Below are positions 1 to 8,688 of a stretch of 64,000 bases of DNA, one piece after another (positions within the stretch are counted from its first letter, which is position 1; each line of letters begins with the position of its first letter). Source of the DNA: Kutzneria buriramensis (lineage in GTDB: Bacteria > Actinomycetota > Actinomycetes > Mycobacteriales > Pseudonocardiaceae); contig NZ_QUNO01000001.1 in NCBI RefSeq assembly GCF_003387475.1, forward strand, positions 620,001 to 684,000, read 5' to 3'. The notes under the pieces were generated by a model. It was not told the DNA's origin. It saw only the letters and a list, made by a program, of their open reading frames with translations, and did no database searches. Position numbers and translations under genes: made by a program.

Positions 1-19
1 CCAGCGTGCTGCGCAAGAC

Positions 20-235
20 TCAGCTGTCCAACAGGTACGAGCTGTCCCGCTGGGCCACCGACCGCCGCTTGGTGTGACGGCCGTACGACTCCAGCTCCAG
101 CTCGAGGGTGTCGATCACGTGCGCGACGGTGTGCGTGCCCTCCGGGCCGCCGCCGCTGTGCACGCCCTTGCGGGGGTGCCAGAAGACCGCCAGCACGGCG
201 ACAACCGATGACCCGATGACCAGTGCCCACAACAT
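20..235 (-). CDS. small single-pass membrane protein, function unknown
   Basis: A 71-residue protein with one hydrophobic segment at its N terminus (about residues 2-19) followed by a short charged tail, so it is probably anchored in the membrane with the tail in the cytoplasm. The ATG at 235 is preferred over an in-frame GTG at 241 because a GGGGAG motif lies seven bases upstream of it. Nothing in the tail matches a family I recognise. It lies on the same strand as the EamA gene, 186 bp downstream of that gene's stop, with a palindromic repeat between them, so it is probably transcribed separately. Confidence 0.6.
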   Translation of the reverse strand: MLWALVIGSSVVAVLAVFWHPRKGVHSGGGPEGTHTVAHVIDTLELELESYGRHTKRRSVAQRDSSYLLDS

Positions 236-301
236 GCCCACGCTCCCCGTTCCGGTCCCATTCCAGCCAACGGATCCGGGGAGCGCCCGGTTCAGTGTTT
301 C

Positions 302-421
302 TGCCGCGCGTTCCGCGCGGGGCGGGTTCGCCTCTGAGCCGGTGCCTTCCCTCGGCTGAGCTCGATCGATGGACCGACTCGATCGAGCTCGGCCCGCGGT
401 CCGGGCACCGGCGCGAACCCG
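302..421 (-). repeat. gene-end palindromic repeat, copy 1 (divergent)
   Basis: Nested inverted repeat directly after the EamA stop codon. The outer arms are GGGTTCGC and CCGGTGCC pairing with GGCACCGG and GCGAACCC. The inner arms are GAGCTCGATCGA and TCGATCGAGCTC around 331-400. One end carries GCCGCGCGTTCCGCGCGGGGC, a block shared with the copies near 8.1 and 50.5 kb. The core differs from the other copies, so membership of the family is less certain. Confidence 0.55.
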
Positions 422-1363
422 CTACTGCACCGGCTGCCGGATTGCGCTCGGAACCGACTCCTCGAGCTCTTCGACCGCTGTCGGGGCCGGCGTGCGCTCC
501 TTGCGCTTGGTCAGGCCGACGCCGACCAGCACGATCGCCACGCCGGCGACCTCACGCAGGGTCAGCGCCTCGTGCAGGAAGAGCACGCCGAGCAGCACCG
601 ACACCACCGGCAGCAGGTAGGCGACCATCGCGGCGGCGGTCGGGCCCTCCTTGGCGATCTGCGCGTGCTGGATCAGGAAGGCCAGGCCGGTGCCGAACAC
701 GCCCAGCACGCCGACGGCCAGCAGGCCCGGCACGTCGAAGTGGATCGGCTGGAGGCCGTTGAACGGCAGCACCAGGGCGGCCATCGCGGTGGCGGTGAGC
801 ATCTGCGCGGCGGCCAGGCCGCCCGGCTCGACGCCCTTGTTGGCCAGGAACCGGCCGGCGTAGACCACGGCCGCGCCGTAGCTGGCCGCGGCGACCAGGC
901 AGACCGCCGCGCCGCCGAGGTTGATGCCGGTCGCCTGCCATGGGGAGAAGATCAGCAGCACGCCGGCGAAGCCCAGCAGCACGCCGAGGACCGTGTTGAG
1001 GCTCACTCGCCGGACGCCGCCGAACAGCAGTGTGCACGGCACCGCCCACAGCGGCATGGTCGAGTTGATGACGCCGGTGAGCCCGGAGTCGACCGTCTGC
1101 TCCCCGATGGCGAACAGGGTGAACGGCAGCACGTTGCCGAGGAAGACGTAGACGACGAGATGGCCCCACATCCGGGCGCCGCGTGGCAGCCGGCTGCGCC
1201 GGACCGCGGCGATGGCGCATAAGACGATCGCGCCGAGCGCGACGCGGGCGAAGACCATCTGGGACGGCGCCAGCGCGTCCAGGCCCAGCTTGATCCACAA
1301 GAAGCTCGAGCCCCAGATCAGGGCGAGTGAGATCAGTCGGAACAGGCTCCCCGGAGTTGTCAC
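422..1363 (-). CDS. EamA/DMT-superfamily transporter
   Basis: A 313-residue integral membrane protein with about ten hydrophobic segments arranged as two EamA repeats, the usual length and build of drug/metabolite exporters of the RhaT/YdcZ type. The first repeat opens with LALIWGSSFLWIKLGL, typical of the family. Substrates of these carriers (amino acids, nucleosides, other metabolites) cannot be read from sequence. Translation starts at a GTG. The gene is divergent from a LysR regulator with only 82 bp between the start codons, the usual arrangement when the regulator controls the exporter. The stop codon abuts a palindromic repeat that may end the transcript. Confidence 0.9.
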   Translation of the reverse strand: MTTPGSLFRLISLALIWGSSFLWIKLGLDALAPSQMVFARVALGAIVLCAIAAVRRSRLPRGARMWGHLVVYVFLGNVLPFTLFAIGEQTVDSGLTGVINSTMPLWAVPCTLLFGGVRRVSLNTVLGVLLGFAGVLLIFSPWQATGINLGGAAVCLVAAASYGAAVVYAGRFLANKGVEPGGLAAAQMLTATAMAALVLPFNGLQPIHFDVPGLLAVGVLGVFGTGLAFLIQHAQIAKEGPTAAAMVAYLLPVVSVLLGVLFLHEALTLREVAGVAIVLVGVGLTKRKERTPAPTAVEELEESVPSAIRQPVQ

Positions 1364-1445
1364 GGCAACAAGTCTGCGTCGGGCAAAGCATCAGAACAAG
1401 TGAATTAAACTTCAAAACCTTTAAGCCACGCTGTAAGATCTGAGC

Positions 1446-2360
1446 ATGCTCGACGTGCGCAGGATGCAGGTGCTCCGGGCCGTGGTGACCAGCGGATCCA
1501 TCACCGCGGCCGCGACCAATCTGGGCTACACGCCGTCCGCGATCAGCCAGCAGATCTCCGTGCTGGAGCGGGAGGCCGGGCTGCCGCTGCTGGAGAAGGT
1601 CGGCCGCGGCGTGCAGCCGACCGCCGCCGGCAAGCTGCTCACCGACCACGCCGGCACGATCGCCGACAACCTCGCCGAGGCCGAGCGGGCGCTGGCCGAC
1701 CTGCGCGAGGGGCGGACCGGGCGGTTGCGCGTGCGCTACTTCTCCACCGCCGGCGCGGCCCTGGTGCCGGGCGCGGTCGCCGAGTTCCGCAAGCAGCATC
1801 CGAGCGTGCAGCTGGACCTGGCCAATGTGGAGCCGCTGGACCCCATCCACGAGGCGGCGGCCGGCCGCGCCGACGTGTCCATTGTGGTCGTCGCCGACGG
1901 GAAAACCCCGCAGCTGAATGGAATCCAGCTCGTGCATCTGCTCGACGACCCGTACTCCGCGGTGCTGCCGGCCGGGCATCCGTTGGCCGACAAGGAGGTT
2001 CTCGACCTCGCCGACCTGGCCTACGAGCCGTGGGTGGACAACGAGTACTACCACGCGTCGAGCTGGACGTGCCGGCAGATCCTGTTGGACGCCTGCGCGT
2101 CGGCCGGCTTCAGCCCGAGCTTCTCCTTGCAGTGCAACGACTATCAGACCGCGCAGGGCTTCGTCGCCGCCGGCCTGGGCATCAGCATGGTGCCGAAGCT
2201 GGGGCTGGGCACCGTGGTGGCGGGGACGGTCGTGCGGCCGGTGCGCCATCCCGAGCCCGTGCGGCACATCTACGCCGCCGTGCCGGAGTTCACCGCCGAC
2301 CAGCCGGCCACCGCCAGCCTCATCCGCTGCCTGCGCGCCGCCGCCCGCCGCACCGCCTGA
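1446..2360 (+). CDS. LysR-family transcriptional regulator
   Basis: A 304-residue protein with the LysR winged helix-turn-helix at residues about 3-62 (GYTPSAISQQISVLERE is the recognition region) and a periplasmic-binding-protein-like effector domain from about residue 90 to 300. ATG start. It is divergent from the EamA exporter and probably regulates that gene and itself from the shared 82-bp intergenic region, which is inference from arrangement. The effector is unknown. Confidence 0.92.
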   Translation: MLDVRRMQVLRAVVTSGSITAAATNLGYTPSAISQQISVLEREAGLPLLEKVGRGVQPTAAGKLLTDHAGTIADNLAEAERALADLREGRTGRLRVRYFSTAGAALVPGAVAEFRKQHPSVQLDLANVEPLDPIHEAAAGRADVSIVVVADGKTPQLNGIQLVHLLDDPYSAVLPAGHPLADKEVLDLADLAYEPWVDNEYYHASSWTCRQILLDACASAGFSPSFSLQCNDYQTAQGFVAAGLGISMVPKLGLGTVVAGTVVRPVRHPEPVRHIYAAVPEFTADQPATASLIRCLRAAARRTA

Positions 2361-2389
2361 CCGCCCCCATCAGGCTGGTGCTGAGTCAT

Positions 2390-2545
2390 GCGAGGCCCCG
2401 CCGACGCTTCGCCCGGTTGGCGGATTTCGATCGGCCGCCACCCGGCGCACCCACCAAAAAGCCGATGCGGCGGATCGAAATCCGGCAAGGGCGAGGCGTC
2501 GGCCCCAAAGGGGCCGAGCCGCGACGCCGGAGGCGGCGCCAAAGA
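2390..2545 (+). repeat. gene-end palindromic repeat, copy 2
   Basis: A ~155-bp nested palindrome filling the space between the convergent LysR and kinase stop codons. Outer arms GCCGACGC / GCGTCGGC and CGCCC / GGGCG flank inner arms GGATTTCGATC / GATCGAAATCC. The loop contains CACCCGGCGCACCCACC. The same plan recurs at 8142-8292, 43331-43482 and 50549-50705. Confidence 0.85.
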
Positions 2546-2546
2546 C

Positions 2547-4208
2547 TCAGCTCAGCGGGCTGGACTGCTGGCTGTCGATGAGCAGCGAGTTGCTGCCGTC
2601 CTGCTGCACGAGCGTGAAGACGTCGGCTTCCTTGGCGGTGGAGCCGTCCTTCTTCTGGTACGTCAGCACCGCGGTGACCTTGTTCTTGCCGACGGCGGTC
2701 ACCTTGGTCGCCTTCACCGCGTCGATGCCCGACCAGAACTGCCGGTAGCCGTCCGGGCCGCCCGCGCTGTTCTGCATGTTCTGGCTGAGCCGCTGGAACG
2801 CCTCGTCGGTGTTCTCCGGCAGCAGCTCGAAGTAGCCCTGCACGGCCTTCACGAGGTCGTTCTGCGACGGCCCGCTCGTGGTCGTGGTCGTGGTGGTCGA
2901 GCTGGTGGTCGTCGTCGTGGTGGTGGGCGTCGTCGTGTCCGCGACCGGCGCCTGCGACGGCGTGATCTGCGTCGTCACCGTCGGCGGAGTGGTCTGCGTC
3001 TGGGTGTTGGTGGCGGCCCGGCTGTTGCTGTTGGCGATGGCGTTGGCGACCAGGATGCCCACCACGGCGGCGGCGACCACGGCCAGCGCGGCCAGCAGCA
3101 TGGGCCGCTTGGACGACTTGCGTGGCGTCGGCGGCATGGACTGCTCGCCGGGTCTGAGCCCGGGCGGCCGGGTGTTGGGGCCGGAGCCCATCATGCCGGG
3201 GCCGCCGGTCATCGTCCCCGGCGCGACGCGGGTGGACTGCCGGTCGAACGGCCGCGCGTCCAGGCGGGTCGGGGCGGGCCCGACCGGCTGCGGCGGGGCG
3301 ATCTGACGGGTGGTGCCCGGCGCGGGTGGCGGGTTGACCCGCCAGGTCTGCGCGGACGGCGACGCCAGCAGCGAGGGCGGCACGGGACGGCCGGCTGCGA
3401 CGGCGGCCAGGCCCTCGTGGGCCTGCCGCATGGTCGGCCGCTCCTTGGGGTCGGCGGCCAGCAGGCGCATCAGCAGCGCGTGCAGCGGACCGGCCTGCCG
3501 GGGCGGGTTGACCACGCCGGCGGCGACGAGGTGCAGCAGCGCCAGCGTGTTCTCGTTCAGACCGAACGGCGGCTCGCCCTCGACCGCGGCATACACCGTG
3601 GAGCCGAGCGAGAAGACGTCCGACGGCGGCCCGGGGTCGTAGCCCTTGGCCACCTCGGGCGCGAGGTAGGCGGGGGTGCCGGCGAGCATGCCGGTGGCCG
3701 TCACGGTCACGTCGCCGGTGGCCCGCGAGATGCCGAAGTCGGTGATCTTCACGACGCCGTCGTTGCCGATCAGGATGTTGCCGGGCTTGATGTCCCGGTG
3801 CACGATGCCGGCGGCGTGCGCGGCGTCGAGCGCCATCGCGGCCTGGGCCAGCACCCGGGCGGCCTCCTGCGGCGGCATGGTGCCCCGCTCGGCCAGGATG
3901 GCCGACAGGCTCCTGGACGGCAGGTACTCCATGATCAGCCAGGGGTTGCCGTCCTCCTCGGCCACGTCGTACACGGCGATCGCGTGCGGGTGCTGAAGGC
4001 GGGCGGCGATGCGGCCCTCGCGCATCGCGCGCTGCTTGGCCTCGTGCGACTCGGCCGCGCTCATGCTGCTGTTGAGCAACAGTTGCTTGACCGCGACCGT
4101 GCGCTGCAGCCGCTCGTCACGGGCGGTCCACACCACGCCCATCGCGCCGCTGCCGATCCGGTTGGTCAGCCGGTACCGGCCAGCGACCAGACGACCGTCG
4201 TCAGTCAC
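2547..4208 (-). CDS. PknB-type receptor Ser/Thr protein kinase
   Basis: A 553-residue eukaryotic-type kinase. The N-terminal catalytic domain has the glycine loop GSGAMGVVW (about 19-27), the ATP-binding lysine in VAVKQ, the catalytic loop HRDIKPGNIL (near 138), the metal-binding DFG and the activation segment ending in APE. A Pro-rich juxtamembrane stretch is followed by one membrane segment (about 370-392), a Thr/Ser/Pro-rich linker of mostly Thr codons, and a C-terminal domain of about 95 residues that looks NTF2-like rather than PASTA. It would sense an unknown signal outside the membrane. GTG start. It is the last of four minus-strand genes for single-pass membrane proteins, and its outer domain resembles those of two of them, suggesting a shared signalling role. 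Confidence 0.92.
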   Translation of the reverse strand: MTDDGRLVAGRYRLTNRIGSGAMGVVWTARDERLQRTVAVKQLLLNSSMSAAESHEAKQRAMREGRIAARLQHPHAIAVYDVAEEDGNPWLIMEYLPSRSLSAILAERGTMPPQEAARVLAQAAMALDAAHAAGIVHRDIKPGNILIGNDGVVKITDFGISRATGDVTVTATGMLAGTPAYLAPEVAKGYDPGPPSDVFSLGSTVYAAVEGEPPFGLNENTLALLHLVAAGVVNPPRQAGPLHALLMRLLAADPKERPTMRQAHEGLAAVAAGRPVPPSLLASPSAQTWRVNPPPAPGTTRQIAPPQPVGPAPTRLDARPFDRQSTRVAPGTMTGGPGMMGSGPNTRPPGLRPGEQSMPPTPRKSSKRPMLLAALAVVAAAVVGILVANAIANSNSRAATNTQTQTTPPTVTTQITPSQAPVADTTTPTTTTTTTSSTTTTTTTSGPSQNDLVKAVQGYFELLPENTDEAFQRLSQNMQNSAGGPDGYRQFWSGIDAVKATKVTAVGKNKVTAVLTYQKKDGSTAKEADVFTLVQQDGSNSLLIDSQQSSPLS

Positions 4209-4406
4209 GGATGCAGTCTCTCCTCGGTGCGCTGGTCGGCGGCTGGCGTGCTTGGCCCGCCGTCCATCCGGCAGGACAGGTACCCAGGTTAGGGGGTCAG
4301 CCTGTCAGTCCCCGGTCAATCCGACCGTGCGCTGTGACACGCCACTCAACTCGTCAGCCAGTATTCCATGGCTCGGCGGCTGTCACCCGTTTGGAGGATT
4401 TTCTGA

Positions 4407-5525
4407 TCAGCCGAGCAGGCCCGACACCGTGCCCACGATGCCGTCGAGCAGTCCGTTGTTGGAGGTCGACGGGGGCGGCGTGCTGTTGTTCGACGAGTGC
4501 CCGCCGTTGGTCGGCGTCGAGGGCGGCGTCGAATTGTTGTTGTTCACGCCGCTCGACGGCGGAGTCGACGACGGGGCGGTCGACGAGGCCGGCGGCGTGT
4601 CCGAGGAGCTCGGCGGCGGCGTGTCCGTCGTGGTGGTGGGCGGCGTCGTCGACGTGCCGCCGCTCTGCTGCTGCGCCTTCTGGTTGGCCTGCACGTACGG
4701 CGCCACCCGCGGCTTGGTCGTGGTGGTCGCGGCCGCGCCGCCGGCGCTGTTGTCCTGGGTGACGGCCTCGGTGCCGCGGGGCGCCAGCGGCGCGTCGAGG
4801 GCCTGCCCGTGCGGGCCGCCGCCGTCCACCACGGTCAGCGGCACGCCGCCACCGGCGTTGCTGCTCTGGGTGTCGGCGTTCTGGACGTGCACGATGCTCG
4901 CGGCCACGGCGCCGCACAGGGCGGCCACGCCGGCGGCCGCGGCGGCGATCTTCGGGGCCTGCTTGCGGCGCTGCTCGCGGGGCAGGCGGCCCTCGCGGCG
5001 CAGCAGCTCGCGGATGTAGATCTCGCGGCTGGGGGTGTCGTCGCAGGACGGCGTCTCGACGGTCTCGGCGTCGATCAACGCGGTCTCGGGCTGCGGGTCG
5101 GCGCCGCGCCGGATCTCGGTGTAGCCGGCCTCGGCGTCCATGGCCTCGACGTCGATCGGCGCGTACAGCGTCTGCTCCTCCGGCGCGTGCGGGTTGTCCA
5201 GCACGGGCAGCGGGAAGCGGTCGGTGTCGGGGCTGACGCCGGCGACGAAGGGGCGCACGTCGTCGGCGCGCTCCTCCACGTACTCGTAGGCCTCGGAATA
5301 GCCGGTGGCCGCGTACGGTTCGTCGAGGTAGTACTCGTCCTGGACGACGGGGATGACGTCCGTCGTCTCGCAGGCGGTGGGGGCGTCCCACTGCGGCTGG
5401 GAGACACGCTGCTCGCCGCGATGGCGAGCGAGGAGCTCGGAAACGGGGATCTGCCGGGTGGCAGTGGTCGTGCCCACCCTTGTCGCGTCCTCGTACACCG
5501 TCTCGTCACCTCTCCGTCGGATCAC
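4407..5525 (-). CDS. Pro/Ser/Thr-rich single-pass membrane protein
   Basis: About 372 residues. A hydrophilic cytoplasmic half contains the short motif IPVSELLARH near the start. One membrane segment (about 190-212, AAAAAGVAALCGAVAASIV) is followed by an extracytoplasmic Thr/Pro/Ser-rich, Asn-rich low-complexity tail ending in an amphipathic GLLDGIVGTVSGLLG. A GTG at 5498 with GGAGAGG ten bases upstream is an alternative start to the GTG at 5525. It is flanked by the kinase downstream and related membrane proteins upstream. Unlike the kinase and its other neighbours it lacks an NTF2-like outer domain. The Thr-rich tail could be a phosphorylation, glycosylation or wall-spanning region. Function unknown. 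Confidence 0.75.
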   Translation of the reverse strand: MIRRRGDETVYEDATRVGTTTATRQIPVSELLARHRGEQRVSQPQWDAPTACETTDVIPVVQDEYYLDEPYAATGYSEAYEYVEERADDVRPFVAGVSPDTDRFPLPVLDNPHAPEEQTLYAPIDVEAMDAEAGYTEIRRGADPQPETALIDAETVETPSCDDTPSREIYIRELLRREGRLPREQRRKQAPKIAAAAAGVAALCGAVAASIVHVQNADTQSSNAGGGVPLTVVDGGGPHGQALDAPLAPRGTEAVTQDNSAGGAAATTTTKPRVAPYVQANQKAQQQSGGTSTTPPTTTTDTPPPSSSDTPPASSTAPSSTPPSSGVNNNNSTPPSTPTNGGHSSNNSTPPPSTSNNGLLDGIVGTVSGLLG

Positions 5526-5756
5526 TGACCGTGGTTTTGATACCGGATCAGAGGAGAGGCGTCACCAGTTCGGGGTAGAAGGCGCACAGATTTGAGCTAC
5601 TTAGTGCAGCCTTGAGCGGCCAAATGGCCCAACGGTATGCCGGCAGTTGCCGATTCGATGCCCACCTGTGACCTGGGGGCTGAAACGCCCGTGCACGCGG
5701 CCGCGTGCGGGGCCCGGCGGCCCCCGGCGCTGCGAAGATCAACTGTCCGACGTGGA

Positions 5757-6539
5757 TCAACCCTGCTGGGCCGAGAGCACCTTGGCGTCGATGATCTTCG
5801 GCTGGCTGCCGCCGTCCACCCGCAGCAGCTGCTCCACATGCAGCCAGCTGCCGTCCGCCTGCTGGATGCCGATGACGCCGAGCACGGTGCCGTCCGGCAT
5901 CGTCTCCACGCGCTCCGGCCGCACCGCCCGCACCGACGACCAGGACCGGATGAATCCGGTCGGGTCCAGGTCGGCCAGCGAGCCGCCGATCATGGCCAGC
6001 GCGTCCCGCGGATTCTCCGCAACTGTGTTGTAGAAGTCGCGGACGACGTCGACCGGGCTCTGGGCCGGGCTCGCCGGCAGCGCCCGACCGGTGGCCGCGC
6101 CCGATGCCGTCGGGACGGAGGACTGGTCAGTGGTCGGGGACGCGCTCAGCGGCGCCACCGCCTTCTCGCCGGCGACCTCCGTGGCGAGGACGTCCGGGCG
6201 CAGCGCGTCTCCTCCGGACAGCGGCTGCGGCTGCGGGGCCAGCGCCTGGGCGGAGGCCCGGGTCGGCCGCGAGTCGTTGGTGATCAGCGACGCCGCGGCG
6301 ATCGTGCCGGCCAGCGTCACGGCGCCGACGAGCACGCCGAGCAGCTTCATCGCGGTGCTGGTGTGGGGCTCGCTGTCTTCGGGCAGGCCTTTGCCGCCGA
6401 GCAGGTCGGTGAGCAGACCGTCGGTGGCGGCCTCGTCCTCGGCCAGCACGCGCACAGAACCCGGCTGCCGCCGGATCAGGTCGGCCACGCTGACCGAACC
6501 GCCGCGGCTGTGCCGCCTGCCGCCAGCAGGACGCTCCAC
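5757..6539 (-). CDS. single-pass membrane protein with NTF2-like outer domain
   Basis: A 260-residue protein. The GTG at 6539 is chosen because GAGGAG sits six bases upstream; the longer reading frame from 6665 adds a basic stretch with no good ribosome site. A cytoplasmic N terminus with motif SVSVADLIRRQ is followed by a membrane segment at about 63-86, a Ser/Ala/Pro linker, and a C-terminal domain (about 160-255, VVRDFYNTVAENPRDALAM onwards) that resembles the outer domain of the nearby Ser/Thr kinase. The alpha-helical start followed by four beta strands fits the NTF2/SnoaL fold by eye. No enzymatic residues are evident, so a sensor or binding role is more likely. Part of the minus-strand kinase neighbourhood. 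Confidence 0.75.
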   Translation of the reverse strand: MERPAGGRRHSRGGSVSVADLIRRQPGSVRVLAEDEAATDGLLTDLLGGKGLPEDSEPHTSTAMKLLGVLVGAVTLAGTIAAASLITNDSRPTRASAQALAPQPQPLSGGDALRPDVLATEVAGEKAVAPLSASPTTDQSSVPTASGAATGRALPASPAQSPVDVVRDFYNTVAENPRDALAMIGGSLADLDPTGFIRSWSSVRAVRPERVETMPDGTVLGVIGIQQADGSWLHVEQLLRVDGGSQPKIIDAKVLSAQQG

Positions 6540-6704
6540 GGACGTCTCCTCGAGAAGCCGATGCCGAAGATGGGGACCGTGCACTCGTACCGGGCTCGAC
6601 CCGGTACCGGCCAGTTCTGGCGCAGAGTTCACCGCTTCGAGGCCCCCGTGACTAGACACCTTCACCCGAAGGAATGAACCTCGTTGCAGAGGTTTTCATT
6701 CCGG

Positions 6705-7598
6705 TCACCGGGTGACGGGGGTGTCCTGACTGATCAGCGGCAACGCCCCGGTGGTGAACGCCAGCACGTGCTGCTCGCTGGTGGTGGTGCCGTCCTTGTG
6801 CGTGACCAGCACCGTGTTGATGGTGATGCCCTTGGCCGGGTCGATGGTGATGCCCTGCACCTGCACCGACGCCACGTCCTGATAGCGCTGCTGCAACGCC
6901 GCCTGGCCGTCCGCCTTCAGCGCCCCCGAGGTCAGCTGGTAGGCCTCGCCGACGTCGGACGTGACGGCGGCGAAGAAGTGCTGGGTCTGCTGGGCGATCT
7001 TGCCCGGGTCCACCACCGGGTTGGTCGTGCCCGGCACCGTGGTGATCGTCGGCCGCGGGCCGTGCGTCGACGTGGCGCTGCCCGTGCCGGCGCCTCCGGC
7101 GGCCTGTGGCCGCCCGGCGGCGCTGCCCGTGGCCGCCACCTCGCTCGGGGCGCCCGGCGGCAGCTGCCGGTCCGGGGACACCGTCGTGGTCGTCGGCAGC
7201 GGAACCTGGAGGGCGTTGCCCGGGAACGACTCGATCTGGGTGCGCATCCGCGACGGGCCGACCAGCAGCGCGCCGACGATGAGCAGGGCGACCAGCGCCG
7301 CCACCGAGGAACCCACGGAGAACCAGGCCGCCCGGCGCCACTTGCGCGGCGGGGTGACCGACGCCGGCACCGTGCCGATGCCGAACTTGCGCAGCCCCAC
7401 CGGATCCGTGTCCACCATCGGGTCGATGTCGCCCGGCGGCACCGCCGGCAGCGGGATCGTCGGCTCGTCGCACGGGCGGACCACCACCGGTCGGGCGTGG
7501 GCGGCCCGCAGACCGGCGCGCGGCGACGGGAGCGCGCCCGACCCGGACGCCACCCGTCGGTGCCGGCCCCGGTCCTGTGCGCCCGCCTCGCTGCTCAT
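6705..7598 (-). CDS. single-pass membrane protein with NTF2-like outer domain
   Basis: A 297-residue protein from the ATG at 7598; a GGGAGGG motif lies upstream, and starts further 5' are possible. The cytoplasmic part is basic and Pro-rich. The membrane segment is at about 89-113 (VGSSVAALVALLIVGALLVG). A Pro/Thr/Gly linker leads to a C-terminal domain (about 200-290, starting QQTQHFFAAVTSDVGEAY) that again has the helix-then-strand pattern seen in the neighbouring protein and in the kinase. It probably heads this minus-strand set of membrane proteins. No catalytic motif is visible; a ligand-sensing or envelope-integrity role is inference only. Confidence 0.72.
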   Translation of the reverse strand: MSSEAGAQDRGRHRRVASGSGALPSPRAGLRAAHARPVVVRPCDEPTIPLPAVPPGDIDPMVDTDPVGLRKFGIGTVPASVTPPRKWRRAAWFSVGSSVAALVALLIVGALLVGPSRMRTQIESFPGNALQVPLPTTTTVSPDRQLPPGAPSEVAATGSAAGRPQAAGGAGTGSATSTHGPRPTITTVPGTTNPVVDPGKIAQQTQHFFAAVTSDVGEAYQLTSGALKADGQAALQQRYQDVASVQVQGITIDPAKGITINTVLVTHKDGTTTSEQHVLAFTTGALPLISQDTPVTR

Positions 7599-7764
7599 GC
7601 TCTTCAAGACCCTCCCGGGCGTCACGCCTGACGCGGAAATCCCGTCTGGACCGCTCCAGTGGGGATCAGCCGTCAGAAGACATCACAGTAGGGCGTGAAT
7701 CAGCGGCGGGCGTGCCGCGTCCCACTGCCGTGCCGGGTTACACCCGGTCGAGTGAGAGTGGTGA

Positions 7765-8073
7765 CTACTGGTCGCTTCCGCTGTTGAGCTGTCGCCGCGC
7801 GTCCTGGAGCCCGCGCAGGGCCGTGCCGCCCGCGCCGACCGCCACGATGATGGCGATGATCTCGAGGAACACGTTGCCGGTGGCCATCAGCAGCGCCAGC
7901 AGCGCCGCCACGGTGACGATGCCGGCCTGGGGCCAGCGGGCGCGCACCCACTGGGCGATCGGCGCGCCGCCCGCCCTGCGGCTGGCGGCCGACCCGAGCA
8001 CGAACAGGTATCCGTCGTAGCCGGCCGCGGCCACCAGGCTGGCCAGGGCGATGATGACGGCGATGAACTCCAT
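7765..8073 (-). CDS. small two-to-three-pass membrane protein
   Basis: A 102-residue hydrophobic protein starting MEFIAVIIALASLVAAAGYD, with membrane segments at about 2-26, 51-69 and 69-86. The reading frame is open further upstream, but that extension runs through a palindromic repeat and lacks a plausible start, so the ATG at 8073 is used. Function unknown. It sits between the kinase-associated set and the chorismate mutase gene. Confidence 0.7.
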   Translation of the reverse strand: MEFIAVIIALASLVAAAGYDGYLFVLGSAASRRAGGAPIAQWVRARWPQAGIVTVAALLALLMATGNVFLEIIAIIVAVGAGGTALRGLQDARRQLNSGSDQ

Positions 8074-8141
8074 GGCACCAGTGTGCGCGGTTCGGCGCCC
8101 GCGGGCATCGGTGACATCCCGGAGAACCCCCTGGCTCGTGC

Positions 8142-8292
8142 GCCGCGAGGCCCCGCCGGTGCCTGGAGCGGTTGCTGGATTTCGATCGTCCGCCACCCGA
8201 CGTGCACGCCGCACGAGCCGACGCGGGCGATCGAAATCCAGCAAGCGAAGGCACCGGGTCCGAGGGGCCTCGCCGCGCGCGGAACGCGCGCC
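8142..8292 (+). repeat. gene-end palindromic repeat, copy 3
   Basis: Nested palindrome ten bases after the chorismate mutase stop. Inner arms CTGGATTTCGATCG / CGATCGAAATCCAG and outer arms GGTGCC / GGCACC, with the family block GCGCGCGGAACGCGCGCC at the right end and GCGAGGCCCCGCCG at the left end. The outer arms differ from copies 2 and 4 on both sides in a compensatory way, which points to selection for, or inheritance of, the paired structure. Confidence 0.8.
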
Positions 8293-8301
8293 ATGTGACC
8301 G

Positions 8302-8589
8302 TCACCTCCCCAGTGGGCCCCGCCCCATGCGCAGCAGGATCAGCGCGATGTCCTTGCCCTCGGGGCCGAGCTCCCGGTAGCGGGCCAGGATGTCGATCTC
8401 CCGGTTGTGCACGATCTTCGTGCCGCCGTTGGCCATCCGGACCTTTCCGACGATGCCCGACACCTCGGCCCGTCGCCTGACCAACCTGATGATCTCCGCG
8501 TCCAGCTGGTCGATCTCCTGGCGCAGCGCCGGGATGTCCGGGGCGTCGGTGGTGTCCGGGGTCGGCTGCTCGCTGACTGGCGTGCTCAC
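8302..8589 (-). CDS. aroQ: chorismate mutase (AroQ class)
   Basis: A 95-residue all-helical AroQ-fold mutase converting chorismate to prephenate, the branch point to phenylalanine and tyrosine, in the cytoplasm. The core LRQEIDQLDAEIIRLVRRRA, then VRMANGG and VHNREIDILARYRELG, matches the intracellular actinobacterial enzyme (M. tuberculosis Rv0948c), which is similarly short and needs DAHP synthase for full activity. GTG start preceded by GGAGG. As in M. tuberculosis it is divergent from pcrA/uvrD1. A leader peptide rich in Phe and Tyr and a hairpin lie upstream and suggest attenuation control. Confidence 0.93.
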   Translation of the reverse strand: MSTPVSEQPTPDTTDAPDIPALRQEIDQLDAEIIRLVRRRAEVSGIVGKVRMANGGTKIVHNREIDILARYRELGPEGKDIALILLRMGRGPLGR

Positions 8590-8638
8590 GTTCGTTCCTC
8601 CGTGCTCGTTCTCGGAGTTCGGCGGCCCCGGCAGCGCG

Positions 8639-8670
8639 AAAGCCCCGGGTCCGAGGACTCCGGGGCTTCC
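8639..8670 (-). terminator. putative attenuator hairpin upstream of chorismate mutase
   Basis: Inverted repeat AAGCCCCGG / CCGGGGCTT with a short loop, between the leader peptide and the chorismate mutase start. There is no U-run, as is common in high-GC actinobacteria. It is read with the leader peptide and the GGGAACCGG / CCGGTTCCC hairpin as an attenuator. Confidence 0.6.
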
Positions 8671-8688
8671 GCGATGGTCGTGTCGGCG

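Noticed and set aside
552-2267. Long minus-strand frame (571 codons) across EamA and LysR
   Set aside because: It is antisense to the well-supported LysR gene and has the Arg/Gly/Ala/Pro-rich composition of shadow frames in very high-GC DNA.
2870-2950. Short tandem GTCGTGGTG-type repeat as a possible CRISPR or VNTR
   Set aside because: It is the run of Thr codons in the kinase linker, without regular spacers.
5548-5839. Two overlapping minus-strand small frames between the membrane protein genes
   Set aside because: No ribosome site, low-complexity Arg/Pro content, and they overlap the 3' end of a supported gene.
8074-8244. N-terminal extension of the small membrane protein
   Set aside because: The extension is made entirely by the palindromic repeat and has no ribosome site; the ATG at 8073 gives a normal membrane protein.
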